From Treponema sp. Marseille-Q4130 (GTDB lineage Bacteria > Spirochaetota > Spirochaetia > Treponematales > Treponemataceae), in the NCBI RefSeq assembly GCF_014334325.1, contig NZ_JACSET010000007.1, positions 1 to 64,000 of the forward strand: DNA of 64,000 nt, written 5' to 3'. Shown here piece after piece: positions 41,517-50,412 of this stretch. The stretch's first letter is position 1. Each line of letters begins with the position of its first letter. The position numbers were made by a program, and so were the translations under genes. A model generated the notes under the pieces. That model was not told where the DNA came from and searched no databases. It saw nothing but the letters and a program-made list of their open reading frames with translations.

Positions 41517-42715
41517 TGCGTATGGAACAAAACAATATCGATCATTATTTTGACTGGGCGGCAACCGCACCCTCCGACAAAGATATTTTGGAAGCCTCTC
41601 TTGCGGAAACTTTTTCGGCGTGGGGAAATCCTTCGAGCGTGCATTCCGTCGGAAAAGAAGCGAAACGGCTTTTGGAAAAAGCGCGCGCACTATGTGCCGC
41701 ATCTTTGGGCGTACCGTCCGAAACGATTTACTTTACGTCGGGCGGAACCGAAAGCGACTGCATTCCCCTCCTTTCCGTATTGAACCGTCCGCAAAAAGGC
41801 ACCGTGCTCGTAAGTTCCATCGAGCATCCGGCAGTCCGCGAACAGGCGGAATCGTTGACAAAATGCGGATGGCGCGTCGTCCGCATTCCCGCAACAACGG
41901 GCGGCATCATAACGGAAGAAGCGGTGCTGTCAAAACTCACCGACGATACCGCCCTCGTCTGCGTCATGGCGGTGAACAACGAAACGGGCGCGATTCAGCC
42001 GATCAAAGACATAGCCGATGCGCTTGCAAAAGGAAGCGGAAATAAACGAAAAGCGAAACTGCACGTCGACTGCGTTCAGGCTGCGGGAAAAATTCCGCTC
42101 GAACTTTCACACTTAAGTGTCGCAAGCGCGGCTTTCAGCGCCCACAAAATCGGCGGCCCGCGCGGGATCGGCATACTCTACCTTGCCGACACGATCGAAT
42201 CTTTTTTCCGCGGCGGCGGACAGGAAAAAAATATACGAAGCGGAACGGAAAACGTTTTCGGTGCGCTCGCATTTGCGCGCTGCCTCGAACGCTACTGCAT
42301 TTCGAATACAAACGAAAAAGCGCGCACGCGTTTTGAAACGCAAAAAAAATTAACAAAATCTTTTATGCAAAGCCTTTCCGAAATCGCAGGCTGTACGATT
42401 ATCCCCGAAGCGCGGCTCGACGCCCGACACGAAGACGAATATTCTCCGTGGATCGTGCAGGCGTCTTTTAAAAACATTCCGGGACAAGTGATGCTCCGCG
42501 CTCTCGACGCCGAGGGATTTTGTGTTTCGACCGGAAGCGCGTGTTCTTCGCACAAGGGGCAGCATAAAGGCGGAAGCGCAGTTTTACAGGCGATGAACGT
42601 GAGTGCATCCGTCCGCGAGGGTACGGTGCGCTTCAGCTTCGGGCCGCGTACGAGCGAAGACGCGATGAAAGCGCTTGCAGCAAAGGCGGCCGAAATCGCC
42701 GCAAAATTCGCATAA
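41516..42715 (+). CDS. Cysteine desulfurase (NifS/IscS type)
   Basis: A 399-residue PLP enzyme that removes sulfur from cysteine for Fe-S or thio-cofactor assembly. N-terminal FDWAATAPSDKDILEA and GNPSSVHSVGKEAKRLLE are the usual opening; TSGGTESDCIPL is near 78. The PLP lysine is in SAHKIGGPRGIG near 210 and the active Cys loop is STGSACSSHKG near 343, so all key residues are present. The SAC-SS form fits group I enzymes. It is translationally coupled to aroB. Neither ATG (41516 or 41522) has a clear ribosome site. Element S copies follow it. Confidence 0.93.
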   Translation: MRMEQNNIDHYFDWAATAPSDKDILEASLAETFSAWGNPSSVHSVGKEAKRLLEKARALCAASLGVPSETIYFTSGGTESDCIPLLSVLNRPQKGTVLVSSIEHPAVREQAESLTKCGWRVVRIPATTGGIITEEAVLSKLTDDTALVCVMAVNNETGAIQPIKDIADALAKGSGNKRKAKLHVDCVQAAGKIPLELSHLSVASAAFSAHKIGGPRGIGILYLADTIESFFRGGGQEKNIRSGTENVFGALAFARCLERYCISNTNEKARTRFETQKKLTKSFMQSLSEIAGCTIIPEARLDARHEDEYSPWIVQASFKNIPGQVMLRALDAEGFCVSTGSACSSHKGQHKGGSAVLQAMNVSASVREGTVRFSFGPRTSEDAMKALAAKAAEIAAKFA

Positions 42716-42721
42716 TCGACT

Positions 42722-42760
42722 GATACCGGGAGTGCAGCCGATTTTTTTCGTTACACGTAA
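42722..42760 (+). repeat. Element S tail, extra copy
   Basis: The run beginning ACCGGGAGTGCAGCCG and ending in a T-run repeats the 3' tail of element S 7 bp after the nifS-like stop. Further on, the TTTTTTAGAGAATATAGATT stretch is echoed at 43030-43045 after the full element, so the tail and its flank are duplicated about 265 bp apart. It may serve as a terminator. Confidence 0.55.
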
Positions 42761-42866
42761 TTTTTTAGAGAATATAGATTCTGTTCTGCCGGCCGCTTTC
42801 GGCACACTCAGGAATTACGCATGAAAAATGTATACACAGAAAAGAGACATAGCATAAAATAAAAAA

Positions 42867-43012
42867 GGCGGAACGCGAGGCAGCGGCAATGCCGCCGAAC
42901 CGCTCTGACCGATGGCAAGCAAAATTTCGAAGAAATTTTGCGCAGTCCGATTCCGATTACGGTCAGCCGCGGTGAACGGCAGGGCTGCTGCCGGGAGTGC
43001 AGCCTATTTTTT
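42867..43012 (+). repeat. Nested stem-loop element S, full copy 1
   Basis: From GGCGGAACGCGAGGCAGC to the T-run. Paired arms: GGCAGC (42879-42884) with GCTGCC (42987-42992); CTGACCG (42905-42911) with CGGTCAG (42960-42966); and an inner 10-bp hairpin GCAAAATTTC-gaa-GAAATTTTGC (42919-42941). The whole unit recurs inverted at 57890-58032 with the single-strand parts nearly identical and the inner hairpin replaced by a different perfect hairpin. It is non-coding. It lies 3' of the nifS-like gene, same strand. Confidence 0.8.
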
Positions 43013-43135
43013 ACGGTAACGGTTATTTTTTAAGAATATATATTTTCATGCGTAAGCCCTGCGGTACGGTGCCCTGAGGCGCAGTTGCCCAAGCACTCTT
43101 TTTATGATACTGTGAAGCGAACAGAGGAACGGATT

Positions 43136-43555
43136 ATGGGTGCACGCGGAGAACTCTTTACAACGCAAGTATATTTGGACAATCGGTCGTATTTTTTTAA
43201 CGTCAAAGAAAACAGAACCGGCGATATATTTCTTCAAATCGTCGAAAGCAAAAGCCGCGACGGAGCGGATTTCGACCGCCATCAAATTGCGATTTTCGCC
43301 GAAGACATGCAGAAGTTTTTACAAGGCATGGATAAATCGCTTTCGTTTATCGACAAAGCGCGCAGAGCCCGCGTCAAAGCCGCCCGCGAAAAAGAAGCAA
43401 AGTATGCAAAAAAAGTGTACTACGTAAAAGACGGCGAAAAAGAAGCGAAGCGCGACGACGGCATCAAACGCACGGGCAGAGTTCACATCGTATCGAAGCG
43501 GAGCAATGCCGATAAAGCAAGCGATGCTGCACAGACAAGCGGCGAAGAAAATTAA
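43136..43555 (+). CDS. PUR-domain nucleic-acid-binding protein (DUF3276/BpuR-like)
   Basis: A 139-residue protein. The N-terminal PUR-alpha-like domain (about 3-75) has RGELFTTQVYLDNRSYFFNV and TGDIFLQIVESK, the pattern of spirochaetal PUR proteins such as Borrelia BpuR, which binds RNA and DNA and tunes gene expression. The C-terminal half is strongly basic (RRARVKAAREKEAKYAKK) and ends in a low-complexity tail, suitable for nucleic-acid binding. GAGG lies before ATG 43136. It is flanked by element S upstream and element T downstream. Targets are unknown. Confidence 0.82.
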   Translation: MGARGELFTTQVYLDNRSYFFNVKENRTGDIFLQIVESKSRDGADFDRHQIAIFAEDMQKFLQGMDKSLSFIDKARRARVKAAREKEAKYAKKVYYVKDGEKEAKRDDGIKRTGRVHIVSKRSNADKASDAAQTSGEEN

Positions 43556-43560
43556 GGGAA

Positions 43561-43650
43561 GGTTTAAAAGCACCGCTGAAATGGCGCGGCGCTTTTAACT
43601 TCGAGTTTTCTTTCGAAAACTCGCGGATCAACATATGCGCTCACGCGCAT
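43561..43650 (-). repeat. Three-hairpin element T, copy 3
   Basis: Read on the minus strand: hairpin A ATGCGC-gtga-GCGCAT (43635-43650), hairpin B CGAGTTTTC-gaaa-GAAAACTCG (43602-43623), hairpin C TTAAAAGCGCC (43588-43598) with GGTGCTTTTAA (43564-43574) around a loop with CCATTTCAG. Stems A and C differ from copy 1 at both arms in a compensating way; stem B and the C-loop are kept. It lies about 110 bp after the EF-G-like stop on the same strand. The remaining bases, 43651-43757, show nothing else clear. Confidence 0.8.
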
Positions 43651-43757
43651 GAGACGGCTGTCGAAAATCTCTTGTATCGCAATCCTTTCTAAAAGACCTG
43701 TACCCCATTGCAAACTCCCCTCGCGTTTTCGAAAATACCGCGAGGGGTACATATCTC

Positions 43758-45854
43758 CTACTCTTCGGCAAATCCTGCAGCGGCTTTTTCGGCACGGGCG
43801 GCTACTTCTTTGCTCTGAATGTCGACAGGAGCCTGTTCGTAGCGCGCGAATTCATAACTGTATTCTCCCCGTCCTCCGGTCATCGAACGAAGTCCCGTAC
43901 AATAATCGAAGAGTTCCATCTGCGGAACGTCGGCTTCGATGATCTGTCTGCCGCCGGGTGCGGGATTCATGCCGAGCACGCGGCCCCTCCGCTTCGTCAA
44001 GTCGCCCATAATGTCTCCGGTGTACGCATCGGGGACGACAACTTTTAAATTGACGATCGGCTCGAGGAGCACAGGGCTCGCTTCCATAAAGCCTTTTTTA
44101 AACGCAAACTTCGCCGCAGTTTTAAATGCGATTTCGGACGAATCGACCGGATGATACGAACCGTCGTAGAGCGTCGCCTGTACGCCGACGACGGGATAAG
44201 CCGCAAGCGGACCGCGGGCAGTCGATTCGGCGATGCCTTTTTCGACTGCGGGAAAATAATTTTTCGGCACGGAGCCGCCGACGACTTTTTGATCGAACTC
44301 GTAGGCTTTCGTAAAATCTCCGGTCGGCGCAAAGCGCATTTTGACGTGTCCGTATTGTCCGTGTCCGCCGGTTTGTTTTTTGTATTTGTGCTCGACGTCG
44401 GAATTCTTTTTGATCGTTTCGCGGAACGCAACTTTCGGTTTTTCGATCCGCAAATCGATTTTATATTCGTCTTTCAAAATGTTTTGAATGACATCGAGGT
44501 GCATATCGCCCATGCCGTACATGAGCATCTGTCCGTTGACGGAATCGTTGACCGTTTTAAACGTCGGATCTTCCGCAGAAATTTTTGCCATCGCCTGCGC
44601 GATTTTATCGACGTCGGCTTTATTGACCGCGTGATAGCGCAGATACGTATACGGCACGGGAAGATCCTGTCTGGGATATTGGATCGGCGTCGCCTTCGTC
44701 GAAAGCGTATCGCCCGTCTTTACGTCACCCAGTTTCGCGACGGCTCCCAAATCGCCGGCATGGAGTTCGGAAATCTCAGTCGTCTTATTGCCCTGCATGA
44801 TGTAGAGCTTTCCGATTTTGAATTCGGATGCAGTGGATACGTTGTAGACGAGATCGTCGGTTTTGAATATACCCGAGCGGATTTTAATAAGACTGTATCT
44901 ACCGAGGAAGGGATCGACGATCGTTTTAAATACGAACGCCGTTTTCGGCTTAAGCACGTCGAAGTTCGCTTTGAAAATTTCGTTCGTACTCGTATTGATG
45001 CCGGACACTTTGCGGCTTTCCGCCGACGGCATATACTTTTCGATATCGTCCATGAGGTTGTACACGCCGTGCACCGCAGTGCCCGAACCCATGCACACCG
45101 GTACGATGGAACCGTCCTGTATGGAAAGGCGTACCGCTTCCCGTATTTCAGTTTCGGAAAATTCTTCGCCCGCAAAAAAGCGTTCCATAAAATCTTCCGA
45201 CGTTTCGGCAACCGCTTCCATCAAAATCGTGTGATAGGCGGCCAAGTGCTCTTTCGAATAATCGGGTATATCCGTCGGTTCGACGACGCCGATCGCTTTG
45301 TAGCGAAACGCCTTTTGCTGGATGACGTTGACGTAGCCGGTAAACTTGCCGTCGTCGCGGATCGGCATATTGAAAGGCGCGATCTTTTTACCGTAAACCG
45401 CAGTCAAATCTTCGATCACTTTTCTATAGGAAACATCGTCGATATCCATATCGGTTACGAAAAACATGCGCGGCAGATGATATTTTTCGCACAGCTCCCA
45501 CGCTTTTTCGGTGCCCGCTTCGATGCCCGATTTACCCGACACGACGATGATCGCGCCGTCGGCGACGCTCATCGCTTCATCGACTTCGCCGGCAAAATCG
45601 AAATAGCCGGGAGTGTCGAGGATATTGAATTTATAATCGTTCCACTCGACGGGAACGAGAGAGGTTCTGATCGATATGCCGCGCTTCTGCTCTTCTTTCG
45701 TAAAATCGCTGACGGTGTTTTTGTCTTCAACGCGGCCGAGCCTCGTCGTCAATTTGCTTAAATAGCACATCGCTTCGACGAGCGTCGTTTTGCCGGCGCC
45801 GCCGTGCCCGAGAACGGCAACGTTTCTGATTTTATCGGTTGTGTAGACCTTCAT
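43758..45854 (-). CDS. Elongation factor G-like GTPase (EF-G paralogue)
   Basis: A 698-residue five-domain EF-G homologue. The P-loop is GHGGAGKTT near residue 16 rather than AHIDAGKTT. Switch I has EQKRGISI near 55, switch II LDTPGYFDFAGEVDEAM near 79. The base-specifying NKxD motif reads VTDMD near 134, so guanine recognition is changed. Domain IV (about 470-600) has GHGQYGHVKMRF and domain V ends the protein. This pattern is that of the EF-G-like group (T. pallidum has a second EF-G), not the main translocase. GGAGG lies before ATG 45854. The role in translation is not settled. Confidence 0.9.
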   Translation of the reverse strand: MKVYTTDKIRNVAVLGHGGAGKTTLVEAMCYLSKLTTRLGRVEDKNTVSDFTKEEQKRGISIRTSLVPVEWNDYKFNILDTPGYFDFAGEVDEAMSVADGAIIVVSGKSGIEAGTEKAWELCEKYHLPRMFFVTDMDIDDVSYRKVIEDLTAVYGKKIAPFNMPIRDDGKFTGYVNVIQQKAFRYKAIGVVEPTDIPDYSKEHLAAYHTILMEAVAETSEDFMERFFAGEEFSETEIREAVRLSIQDGSIVPVCMGSGTAVHGVYNLMDDIEKYMPSAESRKVSGINTSTNEIFKANFDVLKPKTAFVFKTIVDPFLGRYSLIKIRSGIFKTDDLVYNVSTASEFKIGKLYIMQGNKTTEISELHAGDLGAVAKLGDVKTGDTLSTKATPIQYPRQDLPVPYTYLRYHAVNKADVDKIAQAMAKISAEDPTFKTVNDSVNGQMLMYGMGDMHLDVIQNILKDEYKIDLRIEKPKVAFRETIKKNSDVEHKYKKQTGGHGQYGHVKMRFAPTGDFTKAYEFDQKVVGGSVPKNYFPAVEKGIAESTARGPLAAYPVVGVQATLYDGSYHPVDSSEIAFKTAAKFAFKKGFMEASPVLLEPIVNLKVVVPDAYTGDIMGDLTKRRGRVLGMNPAPGGRQIIEADVPQMELFDYCTGLRSMTGGRGEYSYEFARYEQAPVDIQSKEVAARAEKAAAGFAEE

Positions 45855-45994
45855 GATGCACTTTCCTCCAAATTTTATAAATATGTATTATTGTACTACG
45901 GGATCGGTGAAAACGCAAATATTTTTTTACGGCATTTACGGCACAGGTCGTTATAAAAAGCGCTCGTAAATCGGATACGCAAAGCGGAGTACTT

Positions 45995-46016
45995 TAACAG
46001 TACTTTAACAGGAGCA
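45995..46016 (+). repeat. Tandem direct repeat, 11 bp x 2
   Basis: AGTACTTTAAC occurs twice without a gap, followed by AGGAGC, in the gap between the divergent EF-G-like and phosphohexomutase genes. It could be a binding site; nothing else in this 189-bp gap is clear. Confidence 0.45.
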
Positions 46017-46043
46017 TTTCATTTTGAAGCGCTTTGTGATAGA

Positions 46044-47819
46044 ATGACAGTTATGGAACACAATATGATTCTTTCCGCGTCGGGCTGGCGCAAAGTTTTT
46101 GCAAAATCGGGCGACGAACAGGACACGACGAGTGAAATCGGCTCTGAAAATACCGCGCTCGCCGTTATCGCCGCTGGCGTTTTTTTCGATTATATCAGCG
46201 CCGCAACGGGACAAAAAAATCCCGTCATCGTATGCGGTACGGACACTCGCCCGACGGGAGGAGCAGTCGCATCGGCGATCGTGCGAACGCTTCTCGCGCG
46301 AAAAGCAATCGTGCGCTATCCCGGCGTCGTCGCGGCTCCGGAAATCATGGCGTACGCTCGAAAATTCGACGGCTTTATCTACATCTCCGCAAGCCACAAT
46401 CCGATCGGTCACAACGGACTCAAAGTCGGCTTGAGCGACGGGGGAGTCGTAAACGCCGAAGAAAATGCGAAAATGGTCAAAGCCTTCGTCGAAAAATGCG
46501 CCGATGCCGAAGCGATGCAAAAAGCGGCATCGCTGCTCAATTCGTGCAGTGTGCGCGATGCGGAATGGGTATATGCGGAATCGCCGGGCTGTAAAAAAGA
46601 TTCGCTTGCCGCATATAAAGCGTTTATCAAAGAAGTCGTCTCCGCTCTTCCCGAAGGCGCCGAACAGGACGCTCTTTTTTCAAACATCAAAAGCGCTGCC
46701 GAAAAAGCGCATATCGGTATCGTGTGCGATATGAACGGTTCGGCGCGTACGCTTTCGATCGACAAAGATTTTTTTGCCGAAAACGGTATCGGCTTTTATG
46801 CGATAAACGACAAAGCAGGCGCCATCGCTCACGAAATCATCCCCGAACCGGAAAACCTCGTGTGGTGCGCACAAGAGATGGAAAGGCTGCAAGCCGAAGG
46901 CAAAAGGGAGGCCGTCTTGGGCTATATGCCCGACTGCGACGGAGATCGGGGCAATATCGTCTATTGGAATGAAAAACAAAAAAAAGCGCTGCCTCTGAAA
47001 GCACAGGAAGTGTTTGCGCTTTCAGTCCTCGCCGAACTCGCATACGCCGACAAGCTCTACGCTGCAAAGAGCGGCTATAAGCCCGCCGTTGCGGTCAACT
47101 GCTGCACGTCCATGCGCGTCGACGACATCGCAAAGGCATTCGGCGCAAAAGTTTTTCACGGAGAAGTCGGAGAAGCGAACGTCGTCAATACCGCACGAAG
47201 TGCTCGTGAAAAGGGCTTTACGGTGCGCATTTGCGGCGAAGGCGGAAACGGAGGAAACATCACGTACCCGTCCGCCGTCCGCGATCCGCTTTCTACGCTG
47301 TTCGCAATTATTAAATTATTGACTGCGGACGGTTTGTATAAAGCGTGGTGCGAAAAATCGCATCACACATACAAAGAACGCTTTACGCTCACCGACGTTC
47401 TCGAAACGCTTCCCGTCTACACGACAACCGGCGTTTCCGAACCCGGCGCCGTACTCCGCCTCAAAACCTCAGACAACGCGGCGCTCAAAGGAAAGTTTCA
47501 GCGTATTTTCGAGCGCGAATGGAAGTCGAAAAAAGCGGAACTCGAAAAAAAATACGGCATCGTCTCATACGAAGCGGTTTTGACGAACGGAACGAAAGAA
47601 ACTCGGAACGCTTCCGATTTTTCAAAGAGCGGTAAAGGCGGGCTCCGCATCATCTTTTTCGATAAAGATAAAAATCCGAAATCGTTTATGTGGATGCGAG
47701 GTTCGGGTACGGAACCGGTTTTCCGCATACTCTGTGACGTAAAAGGAGACGCGCACGACGAAGAGCGGATGCTCATCGAATGGGAAACGAAAATGCTTAA
47801 AGAGGCCGACAAAGCGTAA
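46044..47819 (+). CDS. Phosphoglucomutase/phosphomannomutase family protein
   Basis: A 591-residue alpha-D-phosphohexomutase. The phosphoserine loop YISASHNPIGHNG is near residue 115, the metal loop PDCDGDRGN near 297 (the usual DxDxDR with one changed position), the sugar loop GEGGNGGN near 400 and the phosphate-binding RGSGTEPVFR near 550. It is long for the family and has an insert near 150-210. The three possible ATGs (46044, 46053, 46065) have no clear ribosome site. A second, different phosphohexomutase follows 149 bp downstream, so they are not recent duplicates. Confidence 0.88.
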   Translation: MTVMEHNMILSASGWRKVFAKSGDEQDTTSEIGSENTALAVIAAGVFFDYISAATGQKNPVIVCGTDTRPTGGAVASAIVRTLLARKAIVRYPGVVAAPEIMAYARKFDGFIYISASHNPIGHNGLKVGLSDGGVVNAEENAKMVKAFVEKCADAEAMQKAASLLNSCSVRDAEWVYAESPGCKKDSLAAYKAFIKEVVSALPEGAEQDALFSNIKSAAEKAHIGIVCDMNGSARTLSIDKDFFAENGIGFYAINDKAGAIAHEIIPEPENLVWCAQEMERLQAEGKREAVLGYMPDCDGDRGNIVYWNEKQKKALPLKAQEVFALSVLAELAYADKLYAAKSGYKPAVAVNCCTSMRVDDIAKAFGAKVFHGEVGEANVVNTARSAREKGFTVRICGEGGNGGNITYPSAVRDPLSTLFAIIKLLTADGLYKAWCEKSHHTYKERFTLTDVLETLPVYTTTGVSEPGAVLRLKTSDNAALKGKFQRIFEREWKSKKAELEKKYGIVSYEAVLTNGTKETRNASDFSKSGKGGLRIIFFDKDKNPKSFMWMRGSGTEPVFRILCDVKGDAHDEERMLIEWETKMLKEADKA

Positions 47820-47968
47820 ATGCGGGGAAAACACGGTATCGGTATTTTAAATCGGCGGGCGTACGGTGATTTTGCTCCGCGCGAAAAACTTACGCGAAAT
47901 TGAAGTGCTGCGTAAAACCTGCTATACTTGAACGCGCCGCACAATAATAAAATGAAAAGGAGTGTGAT

Positions 47969-49753
47969 ATGGAAAAATCGGAAATCTTAAAACGCGCGAA
48001 TGCGTACATCGCCGAAGAAAAAGATGAAAACTTTCGGAGCGAAGTCGAGGCGCTCATCGCAAAAGACGATATCAAAGAGCTCGAAGACAGATTTTATCAA
48101 TCGCTCGAATTCGGCACGGGCGGACTTCGAGGTATAATGGGAGGCGGAACGAACCGCATGAACCCGCTCGTCATAAACCGCGCAACGCAGGGGCTCGCTT
48201 CTTACGTAATCAAAGCCTTTCCCGAAAAGGCAAAGGCGGGCACGCTTTCGGCCGTACTCGCCTACGACAGCCGAAAAAACTCCGACGTGTTTGCGGAAGC
48301 AGCAGCGTGCATTTTCGCGGCGAACGGTATCAAAGCCTATCTCTTTTCGTCGCTGAGGCCCACGCCCGAACTTTCGTTCGCCGTCCGTACGCTCGGTGCC
48401 GACACCGGCGTTATCGTAACGGCTTCCCACAACCCGCGCATCTATAACGGCTACAAAGTGTATTGGAACGATGGCGCGCAAGTGATTCCGCCGCACGACA
48501 AGGGTATCATCGGCGAAGTGAACGCCGTCAAAGAAATCAAAACGATGTCGAAAGACGAAGCGATAAAAGTCGGCAAAATCGTCCTCATCGACAAAGAGAT
48601 GGACGAAAAATTCTGGGACATGTGCAAAGCGCAGCTTTTCCGGTCGGATCTCATCAAAGCGCATGCGAAAGACGTCAAAATCGTCTACACTCCGCTTCAC
48701 GGAACGGGCGGTATGCACGTCGAAAAAGTGCTCGGCGATTTGGGACTCGAAGTGATCACCGTTCCCGAACAGCGAGACCCCGACGGGAATTTTCCGACGG
48801 TCGAAAAACCGAATCCCGAAGAAGCGCCTGCAATGAAACTCGCGATAGCGCTCGGCGAAAAGGAAAAAGCCGACTGCATTATGGCGACGGATCCCGATGC
48901 CGATCGCTTCGGCTCGGCTTTCCCGGACAAAGACGGAAAATTCGTTTTGATAACGGGCAATCAAATGGGCGCGCTTTTTCTCGAATATATTTTGCTTTCA
49001 CGGAAAGAGCTCGGCAAAATGCCTGAAAAACCCGCTGCCGTCAGAACGATCGTCACCTCACCGTTTATCGACTACATCTGCAAAAAATACGGCGTCAAAG
49101 TTTTCGAATGTTTAACCGGTTTCAAATGGATCGCAGCGATCGAAGCCGAGATGGAAAAAGACAACTCGGCAAGCTACGTGTTCGGATTCGAAGAGAGCTA
49201 CGGCTATAAAATCGAAAAAGAAGTGTTCGACAAAGACGGCATTTCCGCCTCGGCGATGTGCGCGGAGATGACGCTCTATTGGAGAAACAAGGGCAAAAGC
49301 CTCCTCGAACACCTCGACGACATGTATAAAGAATACGGTTACTTCGAAGACAAAACGATCGAACAGTATTTCCCGGGTCCTACGGGCGGAGATGCGATGC
49401 GCGGCATCATGACGAAGCTCAGAAACGAAGGGTTGAAGACGCTCGGCGGAAAACGCGTTAAAGAAATTCGCGACATCGAACGGAGCGTTTCGTTCGATCC
49501 GGCAAATCCGGCGACGACAAAACCGCTCGATCTTCCAAAAAGCAATGTGCTGCAGTTTTTCCTCGACGACGGAACGATCGTAAGCGCGCGGCCGTCGGGT
49601 ACGGAGCCGAAAATCAAATTCTACATAAACTGCACGGTTCCCGTCGCCGGCAACAACGATGCGGGTCTTGTACAAGCGAAAAAAGAAGCCGCTCTCCTCC
49701 GCGATGCGATCGCTTCGGAAATAAAATCCACGCTCGATGCGGCTGCCCAATAA
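47969..49753 (+). CDS. Phosphoglucomutase (PgcA/PGM2 type)
   Basis: A 594-residue enzyme that interconverts glucose-1- and glucose-6-phosphate. The N-terminal FGTGGLRGIMGGGTNRMN (about residue 48) is typical of the PGM2/PgcA branch. The active serine loop is VTASHNPRIYNGYKVYW near 155, the metal loop ATDPDADRFG near 310, the sugar loop GFEESYGY near 408 and the phosphate loop SARPSGTEPKIKFY near 540. AAGGAG lies before ATG 47969. It overlaps the exonuclease start by 17 bp. It links glycogen/maltodextrin use (MalQ is nearby) to glycolysis. Confidence 0.94.
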   Translation: MEKSEILKRANAYIAEEKDENFRSEVEALIAKDDIKELEDRFYQSLEFGTGGLRGIMGGGTNRMNPLVINRATQGLASYVIKAFPEKAKAGTLSAVLAYDSRKNSDVFAEAAACIFAANGIKAYLFSSLRPTPELSFAVRTLGADTGVIVTASHNPRIYNGYKVYWNDGAQVIPPHDKGIIGEVNAVKEIKTMSKDEAIKVGKIVLIDKEMDEKFWDMCKAQLFRSDLIKAHAKDVKIVYTPLHGTGGMHVEKVLGDLGLEVITVPEQRDPDGNFPTVEKPNPEEAPAMKLAIALGEKEKADCIMATDPDADRFGSAFPDKDGKFVLITGNQMGALFLEYILLSRKELGKMPEKPAAVRTIVTSPFIDYICKKYGVKVFECLTGFKWIAAIEAEMEKDNSASYVFGFEESYGYKIEKEVFDKDGISASAMCAEMTLYWRNKGKSLLEHLDDMYKEYGYFEDKTIEQYFPGPTGGDAMRGIMTKLRNEGLKTLGGKRVKEIRDIERSVSFDPANPATTKPLDLPKSNVLQFFLDDGTIVSARPSGTEPKIKFYINCTVPVAGNNDAGLVQAKKEAALLRDAIASEIKSTLDAAAQ

Positions 49754-50318
49754 AATTTTCCGCGATTACAAAAAACTGCTCCGCCTCGTAAACGGCGGGG
49801 CGGTTTTTGCGGCGATCGATACCGAAACGACGGGTCTTACTCCCGACACTTGCCGCATCATCGAAATCGGCGCCGTGCTCTTCGATAAAACGGGCGTACT
49901 CGACACTTTCGCCTCTCTCGTAAATCCGGGAATCGCTCTGCCCTCTTTTACGAAAGAGCTTACACACATCACCGACGATATGCTTTCCTTCTCTCCGCCT
50001 GCATCTTCGGTGCTTCCGGCTTTTATCGAATTTATAGGAAGCGCTATCCTCGTAGCACACAACGCGCCTTTCGATTTGCTTTTTATCAATAAAGAATTGG
50101 AACGGAGCGGTATGCCTTCCATGTCGAACAAAGCGATCGATACGCTGAATTTGAGCCGATGGGCGTACCCTTCGGCAAAACATCATTCGCTGCAATACCT
50201 CGCAGCCGCTATGGGGATCGATGCGGAAAACGCACACCGCGCATCGGACGATGCGAAAACCTGCCGCAAAATATTTTTACGCTGCTTAAAAGACACAGAA
50301 TCGGTGCAAAAAAAATAA
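49737..50318 (+). CDS. DEDDh 3'-5' exonuclease (DNA polymerase III epsilon-like)
   Basis: A 193-residue exonuclease-fold protein. Motif Exo I is AAIDTETTGLTP near residue 25 (D, E), Exo II LVAHNAPFDLLFINKE near 100 (D), and Exo III has the catalytic H and D in AHRASDDAKTC near 168. These are all present, so it should be active. The domain has no polymerase or UvrC part attached, so it is a stand-alone exonuclease of the DnaQ family. It begins within the end of the phosphoglucomutase gene, without its own clear ribosome site. Confidence 0.88.
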   Translation: MRLPNKIFRDYKKLLRLVNGGAVFAAIDTETTGLTPDTCRIIEIGAVLFDKTGVLDTFASLVNPGIALPSFTKELTHITDDMLSFSPPASSVLPAFIEFIGSAILVAHNAPFDLLFINKELERSGMPSMSNKAIDTLNLSRWAYPSAKHHSLQYLAAAMGIDAENAHRASDDAKTCRKIFLRCLKDTESVQKK

Positions 50319-50412
50319 ATCGGATTTAAAAATTATATACAACGATCATTCACCGCGATTTTCGATGCGCATCGGCAAAGCCTGCGGCAATCGATACAGT
50401 CGGCGGAAACTT

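Noticed and set aside
42841-43012. A tRNA-like or tmRNA-like gene, considered because of the nested stems
   Set aside because: No anticodon arm, no TPsiC box and no CCA end can be fitted; the second copy changes the inner hairpin freely.
44151-45761. A 536-codon open frame antisense to the EF-G-like gene
   Set aside because: It is a mirror of the real gene's codon bias in G+C-rich DNA, has no family features, and its residues are dominated by R, F, D and H as in other antisense shadows.
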